From the NCBI GenBank assembly GCA_903930765.1, contig CAIYZV010000013.1:1-37693 (forward strand): DNA of 37,693 nt. Reading direction: 5' to 3'. The stretch comes from an uncultured Pirellula sp. GTDB lineage: Bacteria; Planctomycetota; Planctomycetia; Pirellulales; Pirellulaceae. Every line of letters starts with the position of its first letter. The first letter of the stretch is position 1. This document shows, in pieces, positions 1 through 8,715 of the stretch. A model generated the notes under the pieces. The model did not search any database and had not been told where the DNA came from. It saw nothing but the letters and a program-made list of their open reading frames with translations. Position numbers and translations under genes: made by a program.

Positions 1-131
1 AGCCGATTAACAATCGGCCTCACCGTTCGTTAAAATAAGCTGCGATAAATCGTACACTGTAGCCTTCGTGGTTTTCGCACCGAGCCGCCAATACCAGCCT
101 CACCCAATGATTCTTTTCGGTCTTTTTTATC

Positions 132-1307
132 ATGCAGCCAATCGAAGGTAATCCCGTTTTCAATCGATGTCTCGTTCGTGAATTGTCTGTCCGAATCGCT
201 GTTGCCATGGCGATGCTCGGGGTATGTGCGCAGGGGGGTGCCCAAGACTCGAAGGCAAATCCGCCGTCAATACTTTCTGAGTTTATCTACGACCAAGCGA
301 GTTTTCCTAGCTGTCACGCCTCGACCATCGAGGAGTCCCGAGGCCATCTCGTGGCTGCTTGGTTCGGAGGCACCCACGAAAAGCATCCCGACGTAGGCAT
401 TTGGGTTGCGAGAAGGATTGATGGGAAGTGGACAGAACCGGTAGAGGTCGCCAACGGTGTGGTCAAGAGCATCGAGGGTGACGAAAAGCGTGGTGGCGAT
501 CGCAACTCGGTGCAGAGCCCCACCCAACGCTACCCGACGTGGAACCCGGTGTTGTTTCAACCCAAGAGTCGTTCCGATGGAGATGAGCAGCCGTTAATCC
601 TGTTTTACAAAGTCGGTCCAACGCCGCAGACGTGGTGGGGAATGATGACCACCAGCAACGACGGAGGCATTTCATGGAGTACCCCGACACGATTGCCTCC
701 AGGGATTCTAGGCCCCATCAAGAACAAGCCCGTGGAGCTGAAGGATGGGACATGGTTGTGCCCCTCCAGTACCGAGTCGGACGAAGAGGACAGCAAGTGG
801 TCAGCGCATTTCGAATGGACTTCGGATCGAGGAAAGACGTGGAACAGAACCAATGCTTTGAACGATGGCGTGGGAGTACAAGCGATCCAGCCTAGTCTGC
901 TCAAACTAGGTGAAGAGCACTGGTTAGCCATCGGGCGTTCGCGACAAGACAAAATATTTGAACTAGAGACGAAAGATGATGGGCGGACATGGTCCGCGTT
1001 GCGTCTGGGTAGTTTGCCGAACAACAACTCTGGTATCGATGCGGTTACGTTGGCGGATTCCCGGCATTTGATTGTCTACAATCACGTCCAAGGGACGCCG
1101 GGGGAGTGGGGTGGGAAGCGAACACCGCTGAATGTCGCCATTTCGAAGAACGGCTCTCATTGGGATTCTTCGGTGGTTCTAGAGTCGGAACCAGGCGAGT
1201 TCAGTTACCCTGCGGTGATCCAAACATCCGACGGTTTGATCCACATCACCTACACATGGAACCGCAAAAAGATCAAACACGTCGTCCTCGATCCGAAGAA
1301 ATTATAA
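132..1307 (+). CDS. Exported sialidase-family (BNR/Asp-box) protein
   Basis: A 391-residue protein with the six-bladed beta-propeller signature of sialidases. Four Asp-box motifs (S-x-D-x-G-x-T-W type) are visible: SNDGGISW near residue 175, SDRGKTW near 231, KDDGRTW near 281 and the weaker SKNGSHW near 338. A hydrophobic stretch at about residues 18-36 (RIAVAMAMLGVCAQGGAQ) reads as a signal peptide, so the enzyme should act in the periplasm or outside. The N-terminal part (AAWFGGTHEKHPDVGIW) resembles the BNR-repeat neuraminidase-like family that is abundant in planctomycetes, which probably works on glycans. The true substrate cannot be told from sequence. The ATG at 132 was chosen because it leaves the signal segment intact, but the n-region before it is long and a later non-ATG start is possible. 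It is followed by a 364-base gap. Confidence 0.85.
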   Translation: MQPIEGNPVFNRCLVRELSVRIAVAMAMLGVCAQGGAQDSKANPPSILSEFIYDQASFPSCHASTIEESRGHLVAAWFGGTHEKHPDVGIWVARRIDGKWTEPVEVANGVVKSIEGDEKRGGDRNSVQSPTQRYPTWNPVLFQPKSRSDGDEQPLILFYKVGPTPQTWWGMMTTSNDGGISWSTPTRLPPGILGPIKNKPVELKDGTWLCPSSTESDEEDSKWSAHFEWTSDRGKTWNRTNALNDGVGVQAIQPSLLKLGEEHWLAIGRSRQDKIFELETKDDGRTWSALRLGSLPNNNSGIDAVTLADSRHLIVYNHVQGTPGEWGGKRTPLNVAISKNGSHWDSSVVLESEPGEFSYPAVIQTSDGLIHITYTWNRKKIKHVVLDPKKL

Positions 1308-1671
1308 GCGGCGAGCCGCAAGCGTCCCGGTGCCGCATTGCGTACCGTTGCTCACCTCGCAACGAGTCCCAAACATTTTGCGGTGTGACGGCTTGATGTT
1401 TTCAAAACTGCCAACCGTGACATCATCAATTCGCAGAAAAAAACTCGCGGTAAAAACTCACGGCATGAACTGGCGGTAAAAACTCGCCAACGATCTCGGT
1501 CGCATCTGGCCCGTGGGACGCTTCTTTTAGTGCATCTTCTTAGTGCAACTTCGTTTTGGTACAATCGGAGTCCGTCGAGACGAGGAACCGCTTGAGTTTG
1601 TTGGAGATTTCCAACGCAGAGCATCCCGAATGATTTTTAGAATCGTTGAAAAGAACAGTAAGTAATTTGCC
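1308..1671. other. Intergenic gap with short direct duplications
   Basis: No credible gene on either strand. The gap holds two short duplications: a 13-base unit (gcggtaaaaactc) at 1447-1459 and 1473-1485, with a further partial copy just before, and an imperfect pair (cttcttttagtgca / cttcttagtgca) at 1521-1548. The promoter of the downstream thioredoxin-fold gene presumably lies here. No clear -35/-10 pair stood out. Confidence 0.6.
1447..1485. repeat. 13-base direct repeat, two copies
   Basis: The unit gcggtaaaaactc is present identically at 1447-1459 and 1473-1485, 26 bases apart. A partial copy (aaaaactcgcgg) runs directly into the first. It is one of about ten unrelated short duplications found in the gaps of this window. 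Confidence 0.8.
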
Positions 1672-2265
1672 ATGGTAAAAACAGCCAGTACGATGTTGCC
1701 GCTAGGAACTTTAGCTCCCGGCTTTCGACTTCCGAATGTCGATGGTTCGATCGTTTCTATTGAGGATGTCGCGGATGGGAAGGCCTTGGTGGTTGTCTTC
1801 ATGTGCAATCACTGTCCGTTTGTGAAGCATGTTGCGGCGGAGTTGGTGCGATTGTCGCGCGATTACGCGAGCAAGGGTGTGAAGCTGGTCGGTATCAGTT
1901 CGAACGATGTGTCGACCTATCCAGACGATTCGCCGGAGGCGATGAAGGAAGAAGCCAAGGTGCAGGGTTATGATTTTCCGTATTTGTACGACGAGACCCA
2001 GGAAGTGGCACAAGCGTACCGGGCGGCATGCACCCCCGACTTCTTTGTTTTCGATGCGCATCGAAAGCTCGCATACCGTGGCCAGTTGGACGACTCGAGA
2101 CCGAAGAATGGCCTCCCTGTCACTGGAGAGAACCTGCGCAACGCCTTGGATTTGATTTTGTCAGGACAGAGCGCACCCGCAGAGCAGCGGCCCAGTATCG
2201 GCTGTAACATTAAATGGCATGCAGGCAAAGAGCCTTCCTATTTCAATCCATCTGGCGTTCAGTAG
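1672..2265 (+). CDS. Thioredoxin-fold redoxin (AhpC/TSA-like) protein
   Basis: A 197-residue protein of the thioredoxin-like peroxiredoxin/redoxin superfamily. The redox site is CNHCP at residues 45-49, placed after a beta strand (ALVVVFMC) as expected for thioredoxin folds. A cis-proline region follows at ACTPDFFVFD, then the strand-turn R-K-L-A-Y-R-G-Q-L. The family reduces or forms disulfides, or destroys peroxides; the substrate is unknown. No signal peptide is seen, so it is probably cytoplasmic. The C-terminus carries SIGCNIKW, a motif common in the CNHCPFV subgroup. The ATG at 1672 gives full domain coverage; an ATG at 1693 is an alternative. The gene lies 69 bases before ispF on the same strand, so co-transcription is possible but functionally unrelated. 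Confidence 0.88.
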   Translation: MVKTASTMLPLGTLAPGFRLPNVDGSIVSIEDVADGKALVVVFMCNHCPFVKHVAAELVRLSRDYASKGVKLVGISSNDVSTYPDDSPEAMKEEAKVQGYDFPYLYDETQEVAQAYRAACTPDFFVFDAHRKLAYRGQLDDSRPKNGLPVTGENLRNALDLILSGQSAPAEQRPSIGCNIKWHAGKEPSYFNPSGVQ

Positions 2266-2334
2266 TTCGTTCAGTAATTTCCGTATCGACGAACGTCATC
2301 ACCGCTCGAAAGCAACAAACAAAGGAATTATGCC

Positions 2335-2832
2335 GTGGAGACATTCAAGCGGTTGCGCGTGGGTCTTGGGTTCGATTCTCACAGAATCGCATCGGGAGGC
2401 CCCATGGTCTTGGGAGGCATACGGCTCGATGTCGATTTGCATTTTGTTGGTCATTCGGATGCCGATGTGTTGCTGCATGCGATCACCGATGCCGTCCTTA
2501 GTGGTGCTGGGCTCCCTGACATTGGCCAGTTGTTCCCCAATACCGATGAAGCCAATCGCGGGCGGGACTCGGCAGAGATGCTCTCGCAAGCGATGCAGGC
2601 GGTGCGCGATGCGGGTTGGGAGTTGATCAATCTCGATGCGGTCGTGCAAATCGAACAGCCCAAGCTCGCGCATCATAAACTCGCCATGAGGCAACGCATC
2701 GCGACGATTCTCGACGTTACGGTGGACGAGGTATCGCTGAAGGGAAAGACGGGGGAGGGGATTGGCGAGATCGGTCGAGGCGAATTAGCGACCGCGCAGT
2801 GCGTTGCCTTGCTCTACAAAACCCAGCTATAA
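2335..2832 (+). CDS. ispF: 2-C-methyl-D-erythritol 2,4-cyclodiphosphate synthase
   Basis: A 165-residue protein matching IspF in length and motifs: GLGFDSH near the N-terminus with the metal-binding D-x-H pair, GHSDADVLLHAITDA carrying the third metal-binding His, DIGQLFPNTD, and the C-terminal KGKTGEGIGEIGRGE. It makes the cyclic diphosphate intermediate of the non-mevalonate (MEP) isoprenoid pathway in the cytoplasm. The start is GTG at 2335, preceded at about 7 bases by aaaggaa. An ATG at 2330 is in another frame. The 3' end lies in a 15-base tandem repeat, so the last codons and stop (KTQL-stop) are repeated in frame downstream. Confidence 0.96.
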   Translation: METFKRLRVGLGFDSHRIASGGPMVLGGIRLDVDLHFVGHSDADVLLHAITDAVLSGAGLPDIGQLFPNTDEANRGRDSAEMLSQAMQAVRDAGWELINLDAVVQIEQPKLAHHKLAMRQRIATILDVTVDEVSLKGKTGEGIGEIGRGELATAQCVALLYKTQL

Positions 2833-2877
2833 AAAACCCAGCTATAAAAAACCCAGCTATAAAAAATCCAACTGTAA
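2818..2877 (+). repeat. 15-base tandem repeat, four units, overlapping the ispF stop
   Basis: Units at 2818-2832, 2833-2847 and 2848-2862 are identical (aaaacccagctataa). A fourth at 2863-2877 has three changes. The unit is five codons long and stays in frame, so each copy reads K-T-Q-L-stop (K-I-Q-L-stop in the last). The first unit is the actual end of ispF. Confidence 0.95.
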
Positions 2878-2953
2878 AAAAGCACAGAGCAAAACGACCC
2901 TGTGATCGTACTCGTCCAACTCGACCGGGCGTGGCGATTTTGGACTGGCAATT

Positions 2954-5581
2954 CTATTCGACCTTTTGGGTTTCGATGGCCCGCAACAGGGTTTGTCTCA
3001 AGGTGTACAGTCGCGTTGGTTCGCTGACTTTCTTTCCGTCGACATCGGTCACATAGAAAACGTCGACCACTTGGTCGAGATGCGTACTGACTTTGGCGAT
3101 TTGCAAGTCCAACTGCAGGTCGAACAAGGTTTTTGAAATATCGTACAGCAAGCCGGTGCGGTCATACGCAAAGACAGTGATGATGGTAAAGTCGTCCGAG
3201 GTGCTGTTGTCGAATCGAATCTGGGTGGGTTGGGTTCGAGCGGCGGAGGCTTCGACTGTGGATTTGGTTTTCCAAACGCGGCGGAACGACGGCGGGGCTG
3301 TTTCGGTTGCCAGAATGGAATCCACGATCGTTTTGCAAACTTCTGCGATGCGATAGGGTGGCGATGATCCACCGTAGTCTGGGTCGTCGACGACAAACCT
3401 GTCCCAAGCGAATGGGCCTGGCTGGGTGTGGATTTCCGCCGATAGGATGCTGAGAGCTTGGCTGGTCAACGCGCCGGTGACGCGATGAAAAATGCCCGAC
3501 GCGCGGTCCGGGTGCACAGCCACCACGTACTCGGTCGCATTGCGGGCAGGGATGTAGTGCCCCCAGGCTTGTGCTGGTTGCTCCGACGAGAGGCGTTTGA
3601 TCCTGCGCAGCTCTTCGAACAGATCCTTCGGTTTGACTTGGGCGAGGTAGGTCGCTGGGATTGCAGCGATTTGCTCAGCCCACCATGGATCGTCCCGTTC
3701 GTGAGACGTTCGCTGGGCGAGCAACGTCGTCCGCAACGCGGCATGGGTGCTGGATTCTTTGTCCGGGTTGTTGCCAGAGGTGAGTTGTGTTTCGGTTGCG
3801 TCGTAGAGCTGTTGGATCAGGTTGAGTTTCCAGTCGTTGAGTGCGCCGGGTCCGACGGCGGCGAGATCGGCGCAGGATAACAAGGTCAACAGTTGCAGAC
3901 GTTCGAGGCTACCGACTTGTTGGGCGAATCGGACGATGGTGGAGCTTTGGGTCAAATCAAATCGGAACGCGGCGTGGGTCATCAGCAGGTGTTGATGGAC
4001 CAGAAAGACAATGAGTTCGCGATCGGCATCGGAGAGTTTGAGCATCCTCGCCGTTTCCTCAGCGATCACTTGACCGACTTCGCTGTGATCCTCGATGAAG
4101 CCTTTTCCTAAGTCGTGAAGGAGGAGCGTCAAGTGGAGGAGCATTTTGTTCTTGAGGCCCCGGTAGAGCTTGCCCAAAAAATCATCCCGCTTGATGAACT
4201 CTTCAGCGCATTCGACCGAGCGGATGCAGTGCGCATCGACCGTGTACTTGTGGTACTCATTGAACTGCAACAAGCAGCGGGCGTGGCGCATGGCGGGGAT
4301 GATTTGCTCGAGCACTCTCAGTTCGTGCAGTCGCCGCAGGATCTCACCCAATCGGCCTGGTTTGCTGATCAGATCCAGGAAGCGGTCGATGGTTTCGAAT
4401 CCCATTTGCCCGCCGACACGTCGCAACATTCCTTGGCGGATGGTCCGCCAGGTACGGTGCTCAATGCGTCGGTTGAAGCGATTGGAGATTTGCATCAACT
4501 CCAGAACCTTGGCTGGGTCGGATTGCAATTGCGAGAGTCCCTTGCGAGTCGACCAGACCTCCTTGAATCCAAGCCTTAGGTTTTTGCCGACAGGGATGCA
4601 TAGAAACTGAAGCAAAAAGCCGAAGGGGGATAGCCGTGAACGCGCCATGCCGACGAAGTTTGCCGAGCTGTATCGGACTTCGCTGGTCCGCTCAAAAAAC
4701 TGTTGCATGAACTCTTCGACGGGGAGGACGCCATCGGTGCCTTGGAACCCAAGCCACCTCGCTAATTCCACTTGTTTGCTTCTGTCCAGGGAGTCCTGGG
4801 CGCGGCCCGAGGTGAAATGAAGCTGGTTACGGAGATGGAGCAGGTACTGGTATCCGTCTCGGATGGCCGTAAAGTCCTCGGGAGCGAGCAGTCCCATATC
4901 GACCAATTGCTCAGGGCTCTTTTCACCGAAGCAAACGAAACCTATCCAGCGAACGATCTGCACATCGCGCAGACACCCTCGAGATCGTTTGACGTTGGGG
5001 TGGAGCAGGAACTCCGTCTCGCCATATTTTTGCCTCTCGGCAATGCGTTCCTTTTCGATCATCGCGGAGAGGGATCGCCAACGTCGTTTGGCTCCGGTCC
5101 GGATCGAGTTTTCGAAATGGTCGTAAAGGGACTGGGACCCGTGCAGCAATCGCATTTCGACGAGCGCCGTCAATGCGGTTGCATCGGACCAAGCAATCTG
5201 CCGACACTGGTACGGTGTACGAACGGAGAAGCCCAGCTGGAATCCCGCATCGACAATCATCTGGGACACTTTGCGAGCCAGAAGAGAAACGTCGTTCTCT
5301 TTGACTCCGCGGTGCAGCAGCATCAAGTCGATATCGGAAAACGGCGCTAGGTCTCTGCGTCCGTAGCCACCCAGTGCAATCAATGAATAGGCAGACGGAT
5401 CGGCCTCGGAGCCTTCGCTCGCGGCTTCGATCAGCCGACGAATAATCGCGTCGACAGAATCAGCCCAAGCGAGACAAACCTGAGGCCCCGTGACACCTGA
5501 GGCATGGAGATTTGAAGCCTTCAGACGCGCTTCCGCAAGTTGCGTACGCGCTTCAATGACCTGGGGATGGAGAGAGGACAA
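2954..5581 (-). CDS. glnD: [Protein-PII] uridylyltransferase / uridylyl-removing enzyme
   Basis: An 875-residue protein with the full GlnD layout. The nucleotidyltransferase site is GGYGRRDLAP at residues 71-80 followed by SDIDLML with its two catalytic Asp (83 and 85). A GlnD-type helical linker follows, then an HD hydrolase domain with HDLGKG at about 489. Two C-terminal ACT domains begin at about 684 (VVAVHPDRASGIF) and 797 (ITVFAYDRTGLLYDI). The enzyme adds UMP to P-II when glutamine is low and removes it when glutamine is high. It lies 26 bases downstream of glnB on the same strand, so sensor and modifying enzyme are almost surely co-expressed. The start is TTG at 5581; no better ATG exists before the conserved region and the ribosome site is weak. 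Confidence 0.95.
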   Translation of the reverse strand: MSSLHPQVIEARTQLAEARLKASNLHASGVTGPQVCLAWADSVDAIIRRLIEAASEGSEADPSAYSLIALGGYGRRDLAPFSDIDLMLLHRGVKENDVSLLARKVSQMIVDAGFQLGFSVRTPYQCRQIAWSDATALTALVEMRLLHGSQSLYDHFENSIRTGAKRRWRSLSAMIEKERIAERQKYGETEFLLHPNVKRSRGCLRDVQIVRWIGFVCFGEKSPEQLVDMGLLAPEDFTAIRDGYQYLLHLRNQLHFTSGRAQDSLDRSKQVELARWLGFQGTDGVLPVEEFMQQFFERTSEVRYSSANFVGMARSRLSPFGFLLQFLCIPVGKNLRLGFKEVWSTRKGLSQLQSDPAKVLELMQISNRFNRRIEHRTWRTIRQGMLRRVGGQMGFETIDRFLDLISKPGRLGEILRRLHELRVLEQIIPAMRHARCLLQFNEYHKYTVDAHCIRSVECAEEFIKRDDFLGKLYRGLKNKMLLHLTLLLHDLGKGFIEDHSEVGQVIAEETARMLKLSDADRELIVFLVHQHLLMTHAAFRFDLTQSSTIVRFAQQVGSLERLQLLTLLSCADLAAVGPGALNDWKLNLIQQLYDATETQLTSGNNPDKESSTHAALRTTLLAQRTSHERDDPWWAEQIAAIPATYLAQVKPKDLFEELRRIKRLSSEQPAQAWGHYIPARNATEYVVAVHPDRASGIFHRVTGALTSQALSILSAEIHTQPGPFAWDRFVVDDPDYGGSSPPYRIAEVCKTIVDSILATETAPPSFRRVWKTKSTVEASAARTQPTQIRFDNSTSDDFTIITVFAYDRTGLLYDISKTLFDLQLDLQIAKVSTHLDQVVDVFYVTDVDGKKVSEPTRLYTLRQTLLRAIETQKVE

Positions 5582-5607
5582 GTCAGGCTAACCGCGCTTG
5601 CAACGAA

Positions 5608-6024
<417 letters not shown>

Positions 6025-6228
6025 TTACTCGCACTCCCTCGGGAGATGGTTCGCATCTACCCTCACTTGTAGTGTACCGCTAAAGATTCGACCGGAACAA
6101 GGGTATCTCGAGGATTCCCTAAATCTGTTCGGACCAGGAACCGGTATCGGTTTGCCTAATGAAGCGGCTCCGCACATTACCTAAAGCGAGGTTGCCCGCG
6201 CGCGGCGGGAGTGGGACGGGCCCTGCAA

Positions 6229-6948
6229 TCAAGCGAGTTTAAGTACTTCTTTGAGATCGAGCCGCCCTTCGTAGAGGGCTCGGCCAATGATGGCACCGTG
6301 CGTCTTTTGGCGGATCAAGTCTTCGACATCCTTCAGGGTCGTGACTCCCCCGGAAGCAATCACTGGGAACGGGCTGCAAGCCTGCACCACAGCCAGGGAT
6401 TCGAGGTTCGGGCCTTCGAGCATCCCATCGCGTGAAATATCCGTGTACACGACGGCAACGCAGGCCTGGGTGTGTTCTCCGATCCTCTGGATCAATTCGG
6501 TGGCAGGCGTCGTCGACGTCTCCAGCCAGCCCTCGGTGGCGACCATTCCGTCCCTCGCGTCGACCCCCAAAACCATATGACCTGGGAATCGTTCGCACAT
6601 GGATGCGAACCACTTGGGATCTTTGAGGGCTGCGGTTCCGACCACGAGTCGCTGTAGGCCCAACCCCAGCAAGCGTTTTATGGTGGCTTCGTCCCGGACA
6701 CCTCCGCCGAGCTGCACCGGTTTGCCTTGGGAGGCAGCCACGATCTGCCGGATGGCGGGCTCGTTGACGATACTTCCAGTTTTGGCACCGTCCAAATCGA
6801 CGCAGTGGAGCAGTTGGGATCCAGCATCAAACCAACGCGAGGCAATTTCTCCCGGCCGGTCGCTGAAGATTGTGTCGCGAGCGTAGTCCCCTTGTTGGAG
6901 CCGCACGCATTTTCCACCGAGCAAGTCGATCGCAGGCCAAATTTCCAC
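6229..6948 (-). CDS. hisA: Phosphoribosylformimino-5-aminoimidazole carboxamide ribotide isomerase
   Basis: A TIM-barrel HisA of about 239 residues. The N-terminus MEIWPAIDLLGGKCVRL carries the first catalytic Asp (8). GVDARDG holds the second (130) and YTDISRDG the conserved Thr (169). Phosphate-binding loops are PVQLGGGVRD and PVIASGGVTT. It catalyses the fourth step of histidine biosynthesis, an Amadori rearrangement. The open frame reaches 7101, but the extra 51 residues are not family-like. GTG at 6948 is chosen because it fits the conserved start and has aaagga about 10 bases upstream. No other his gene is adjacent, so the pathway is scattered here. Confidence 0.95.
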   Translation of the reverse strand: MEIWPAIDLLGGKCVRLQQGDYARDTIFSDRPGEIASRWFDAGSQLLHCVDLDGAKTGSIVNEPAIRQIVAASQGKPVQLGGGVRDEATIKRLLGLGLQRLVVGTAALKDPKWFASMCERFPGHMVLGVDARDGMVATEGWLETSTTPATELIQRIGEHTQACVAVVYTDISRDGMLEGPNLESLAVVQACSPFPVIASGGVTTLKDVEDLIRQKTHGAIIGRALYEGRLDLKEVLKLA

Positions 6949-7285
6949 TTGGTTCGTTTCCTTTGCGTTTCTCGTCGTGTGCCACCGTTTGGATTCCTTG
7001 CACCGTTTGGATTCCACCGTTCGGAAAAGCTTAACAGGATCACCTCGGTTTGCTACGCCAATCAGCGATTCCAAACCATCCCGTCGAACCAAGCGTTGCA
7101 ACCGGTCCCCATGTCGACGAATCCCACCGGACGGTCGGGATCTCTCCCCGCGTCCGCTTTGAAGGGGATCGCCGGAACGTTACAATTCCGCCGAAAATCC
7201 ACATTGGCTCCCGCCGTTCATGGGACGACCCGACTGAAATCGGATATCTTTTCCTTTTTGCAAATTGCCCTTCCAAAAACCAATC
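6949..7285. other. Divergent intergenic gap between hisA and a TPR gene
   Basis: About 337 bases between two divergent genes, so it should hold both promoters. Open frames here are short and do not look like proteins. A 15-base duplication (caccgtttggattcc) lies at 6983-6997 and 7001-7015, in the hisA leader. No clear promoter pair or operator was recognised. Confidence 0.5.
6983..7015. repeat. 15-base direct repeat, two copies, in the hisA leader
   Basis: caccgtttggattcc occurs at 6983-6997 and again at 7001-7015, separated by ttg, so the period is 18 bases. It is upstream of the hisA start on the opposite strand. Confidence 0.85.
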
Positions 7286-7612
7286 ATGACCTCGATCTCC
7301 GAACGCTACAACCAAGCCGAAAAACTCAAGGACGCTGGCCAGTCCGATCAAGCGGAGCAGCTCTTGGTGGCTTTGCTGGCTGATGAGCCGGGACACGTCC
7401 TTTCGCACATGACACTCGCTCGCATTTACACGGCTGCTGGCAAGCACGAATCGGCGGTTGCGCATGCTGAAAAGGCATGCGAGCTGGAACCTTCGGAGTC
7501 CTTTAATTTCACTCTCCTCAGCGTGACCTATCAGCGGGCTTACGCAGGGACGGGGGACCAACGTTTCATTCGAATGGCAGAAGACGCGATGGCCCGATCG
7601 CGTATGCTTTGA
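7286..7612 (+). CDS. Small tetratricopeptide-repeat protein
   Basis: A 108-residue protein with about two TPR helical hairpins. One is ERYNQAEKLKDAGQSDQAEQ-like (residues 5-24), the second covers PGHVLSHMTLARIYTAAGKH and the acidic cap KACELEPSESF that closes TPR units. Such proteins are scaffolds for protein contacts; the partner is unknown. No signal peptide or membrane segment is seen. The ATG at 7286 is preferred to TTG at 7265. It lies 53 bases before a sugar isomerase on the same strand, so the two probably share a transcript. Confidence 0.75.
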   Translation: MTSISERYNQAEKLKDAGQSDQAEQLLVALLADEPGHVLSHMTLARIYTAAGKHESAVAHAEKACELEPSESFNFTLLSVTYQRAYAGTGDQRFIRMAEDAMARSRML

Positions 7613-7665
7613 TCTCTTCCCCACCCACCTTTCTTTCCCACATCCCACCACGAAAGGCTTTTTCA

Positions 7666-8520
7666 ATGGCTCTCTCCCCTTGGTCCATTGGTGTATTCAC
7701 GAGCATCGACGCAGGGCTTGGTGTTCATCTCGATGTGGCTCGCGAACTCGGGGTCCCTTCGATCCAGCTGCATACACCGCACGCAGCAGGTCGAACTCCC
7801 GCAGCGGCCGAAGCGTTTCTGAAGAAGCTCGATCAATACGGCATCGAGCTGACCTGCGTTTTCGGTGGGTTTGACGGAGAAAGCTATGCCGATATCCCGA
7901 CGGTCGAAAAAACCATCGGGTTGGTCCCCGCCGAAACCCGAGCCGCCCGGCTGAAAGAGATGAAGGAGATCGCCGACTTTGCGAGACTCCTCGGATGCGA
8001 TGTGGTCGGTTTGCATCTCGGAGTTGTCCCGCACGACATCAAGAGCAAAGAGTACCTCGATGTGGTTGAAGTGACTCGGCAATTATGCGATCACGCGGCA
8101 AAAAACGAACAAGCGATCCACTTGGAAACGGGCCAGGAAACAGCCGATTCCCTGTTGCAATTCATCTCGGATACACAGCGTCCCAACCTCTTCATCAATT
8201 TTGATCCCGCCAACATGATTCTCTACGGCATGGGGGAACCGATCGAAGCTCTTCGCAAGGTTGGCAAGTATGTTCGCAGTGTCCACTGCAAAGACGCAAC
8301 CTGGAGCGATCAACCCGGGAAGACGTGGGGAGCCGAAGTCCCACTCGGTAAAGGACAAGTCGATATCGCTTTGTACTTGAAGACGCTCAAAGATATCGGG
8401 TACACAGGTCCGCTCACGATCGAGCGAGAGATTCCTCAAGAGCCTGAACGACAAAAAGCCGAAATCCAGCACGCCGTTGACTTGCTGACCAATCTTAAGG
8501 CTTCACTCGGCACCAAGTAG
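7666..8520 (+). CDS. Sugar phosphate isomerase/epimerase (xylose isomerase-like TIM barrel)
   Basis: A protein of about 284 residues of the AP-endonuclease-2/xylose-isomerase-like TIM-barrel family. Typical elements are WSIGVFTSIDAGLG at the start, the metal-site-like segments VVGLHLGVVPHD, LETGQETADSL, FINFDPANMILYG, VHCKDA, and the final TIERE. These proteins isomerise or epimerise sugars or inositols and are amplified in planctomycetes; the substrate cannot be read from sequence. The open frame goes back to TTG at 7609, but ATG at 7666 has aaagg upstream and starts right at the conserved domain. It converges on the S41 protease gene. Confidence 0.88.
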   Translation: MALSPWSIGVFTSIDAGLGVHLDVARELGVPSIQLHTPHAAGRTPAAAEAFLKKLDQYGIELTCVFGGFDGESYADIPTVEKTIGLVPAETRAARLKEMKEIADFARLLGCDVVGLHLGVVPHDIKSKEYLDVVEVTRQLCDHAAKNEQAIHLETGQETADSLLQFISDTQRPNLFINFDPANMILYGMGEPIEALRKVGKYVRSVHCKDATWSDQPGKTWGAEVPLGKGQVDIALYLKTLKDIGYTGPLTIEREIPQEPERQKAEIQHAVDLLTNLKASLGTK

Positions 8521-8563
8521 CGATAACACGACCGAAATTTCGCCGTTATCTTTTTCGCATGCG

Positions 8564-8597
8564 CCGGCAACCCGCAACCGCCGGCAACCCGCAACCG
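8564..8597. repeat. 17-base tandem repeat, two full copies plus a partial
   Basis: ccggcaacccgcaaccg occurs at 8564-8580 and 8581-8597, followed by a partial copy (cccgcaacc). It lies in the convergent gap between the isomerase and the protease gene. Confidence 0.9.
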
Positions 8598-8677
8598 CCC
8601 GCAACCATCGAGGTGCCATCGGATCGGCGATGCCCTGCGGGTGCGTATCGACCAGCAGTCACCGTCGTCCGTCTGCA

Positions 8678-8711
8678 TATTCGGCGTCCCAAAATATTCG
8701 GCGGCCCAAAG
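8678..8711. repeat. 17-base tandem duplication, imperfect
   Basis: tattcggcgtcccaaaa at 8678-8694 is followed directly by tattcggcggcccaaag at 8695-8711, with two differences. It sits against the stop of the S41 protease gene and in the same gap as the repeat at 8564. Confidence 0.85.
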
Positions 8712-8715
8712 ATGC

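Noticed and set aside
2-18. Hairpin gccgatt-aac-aatcggc at the left edge, considered as a terminator
   Set aside because: The stem is only 7 bases with no T tract on the plus strand, and the neighbouring gene is outside the window.
2818-2877. Possible CRISPR-like array
   Set aside because: The 15-base units are directly adjacent with no spacers, and no cas gene is present. The same holds for the other short tandem repeats in the window.
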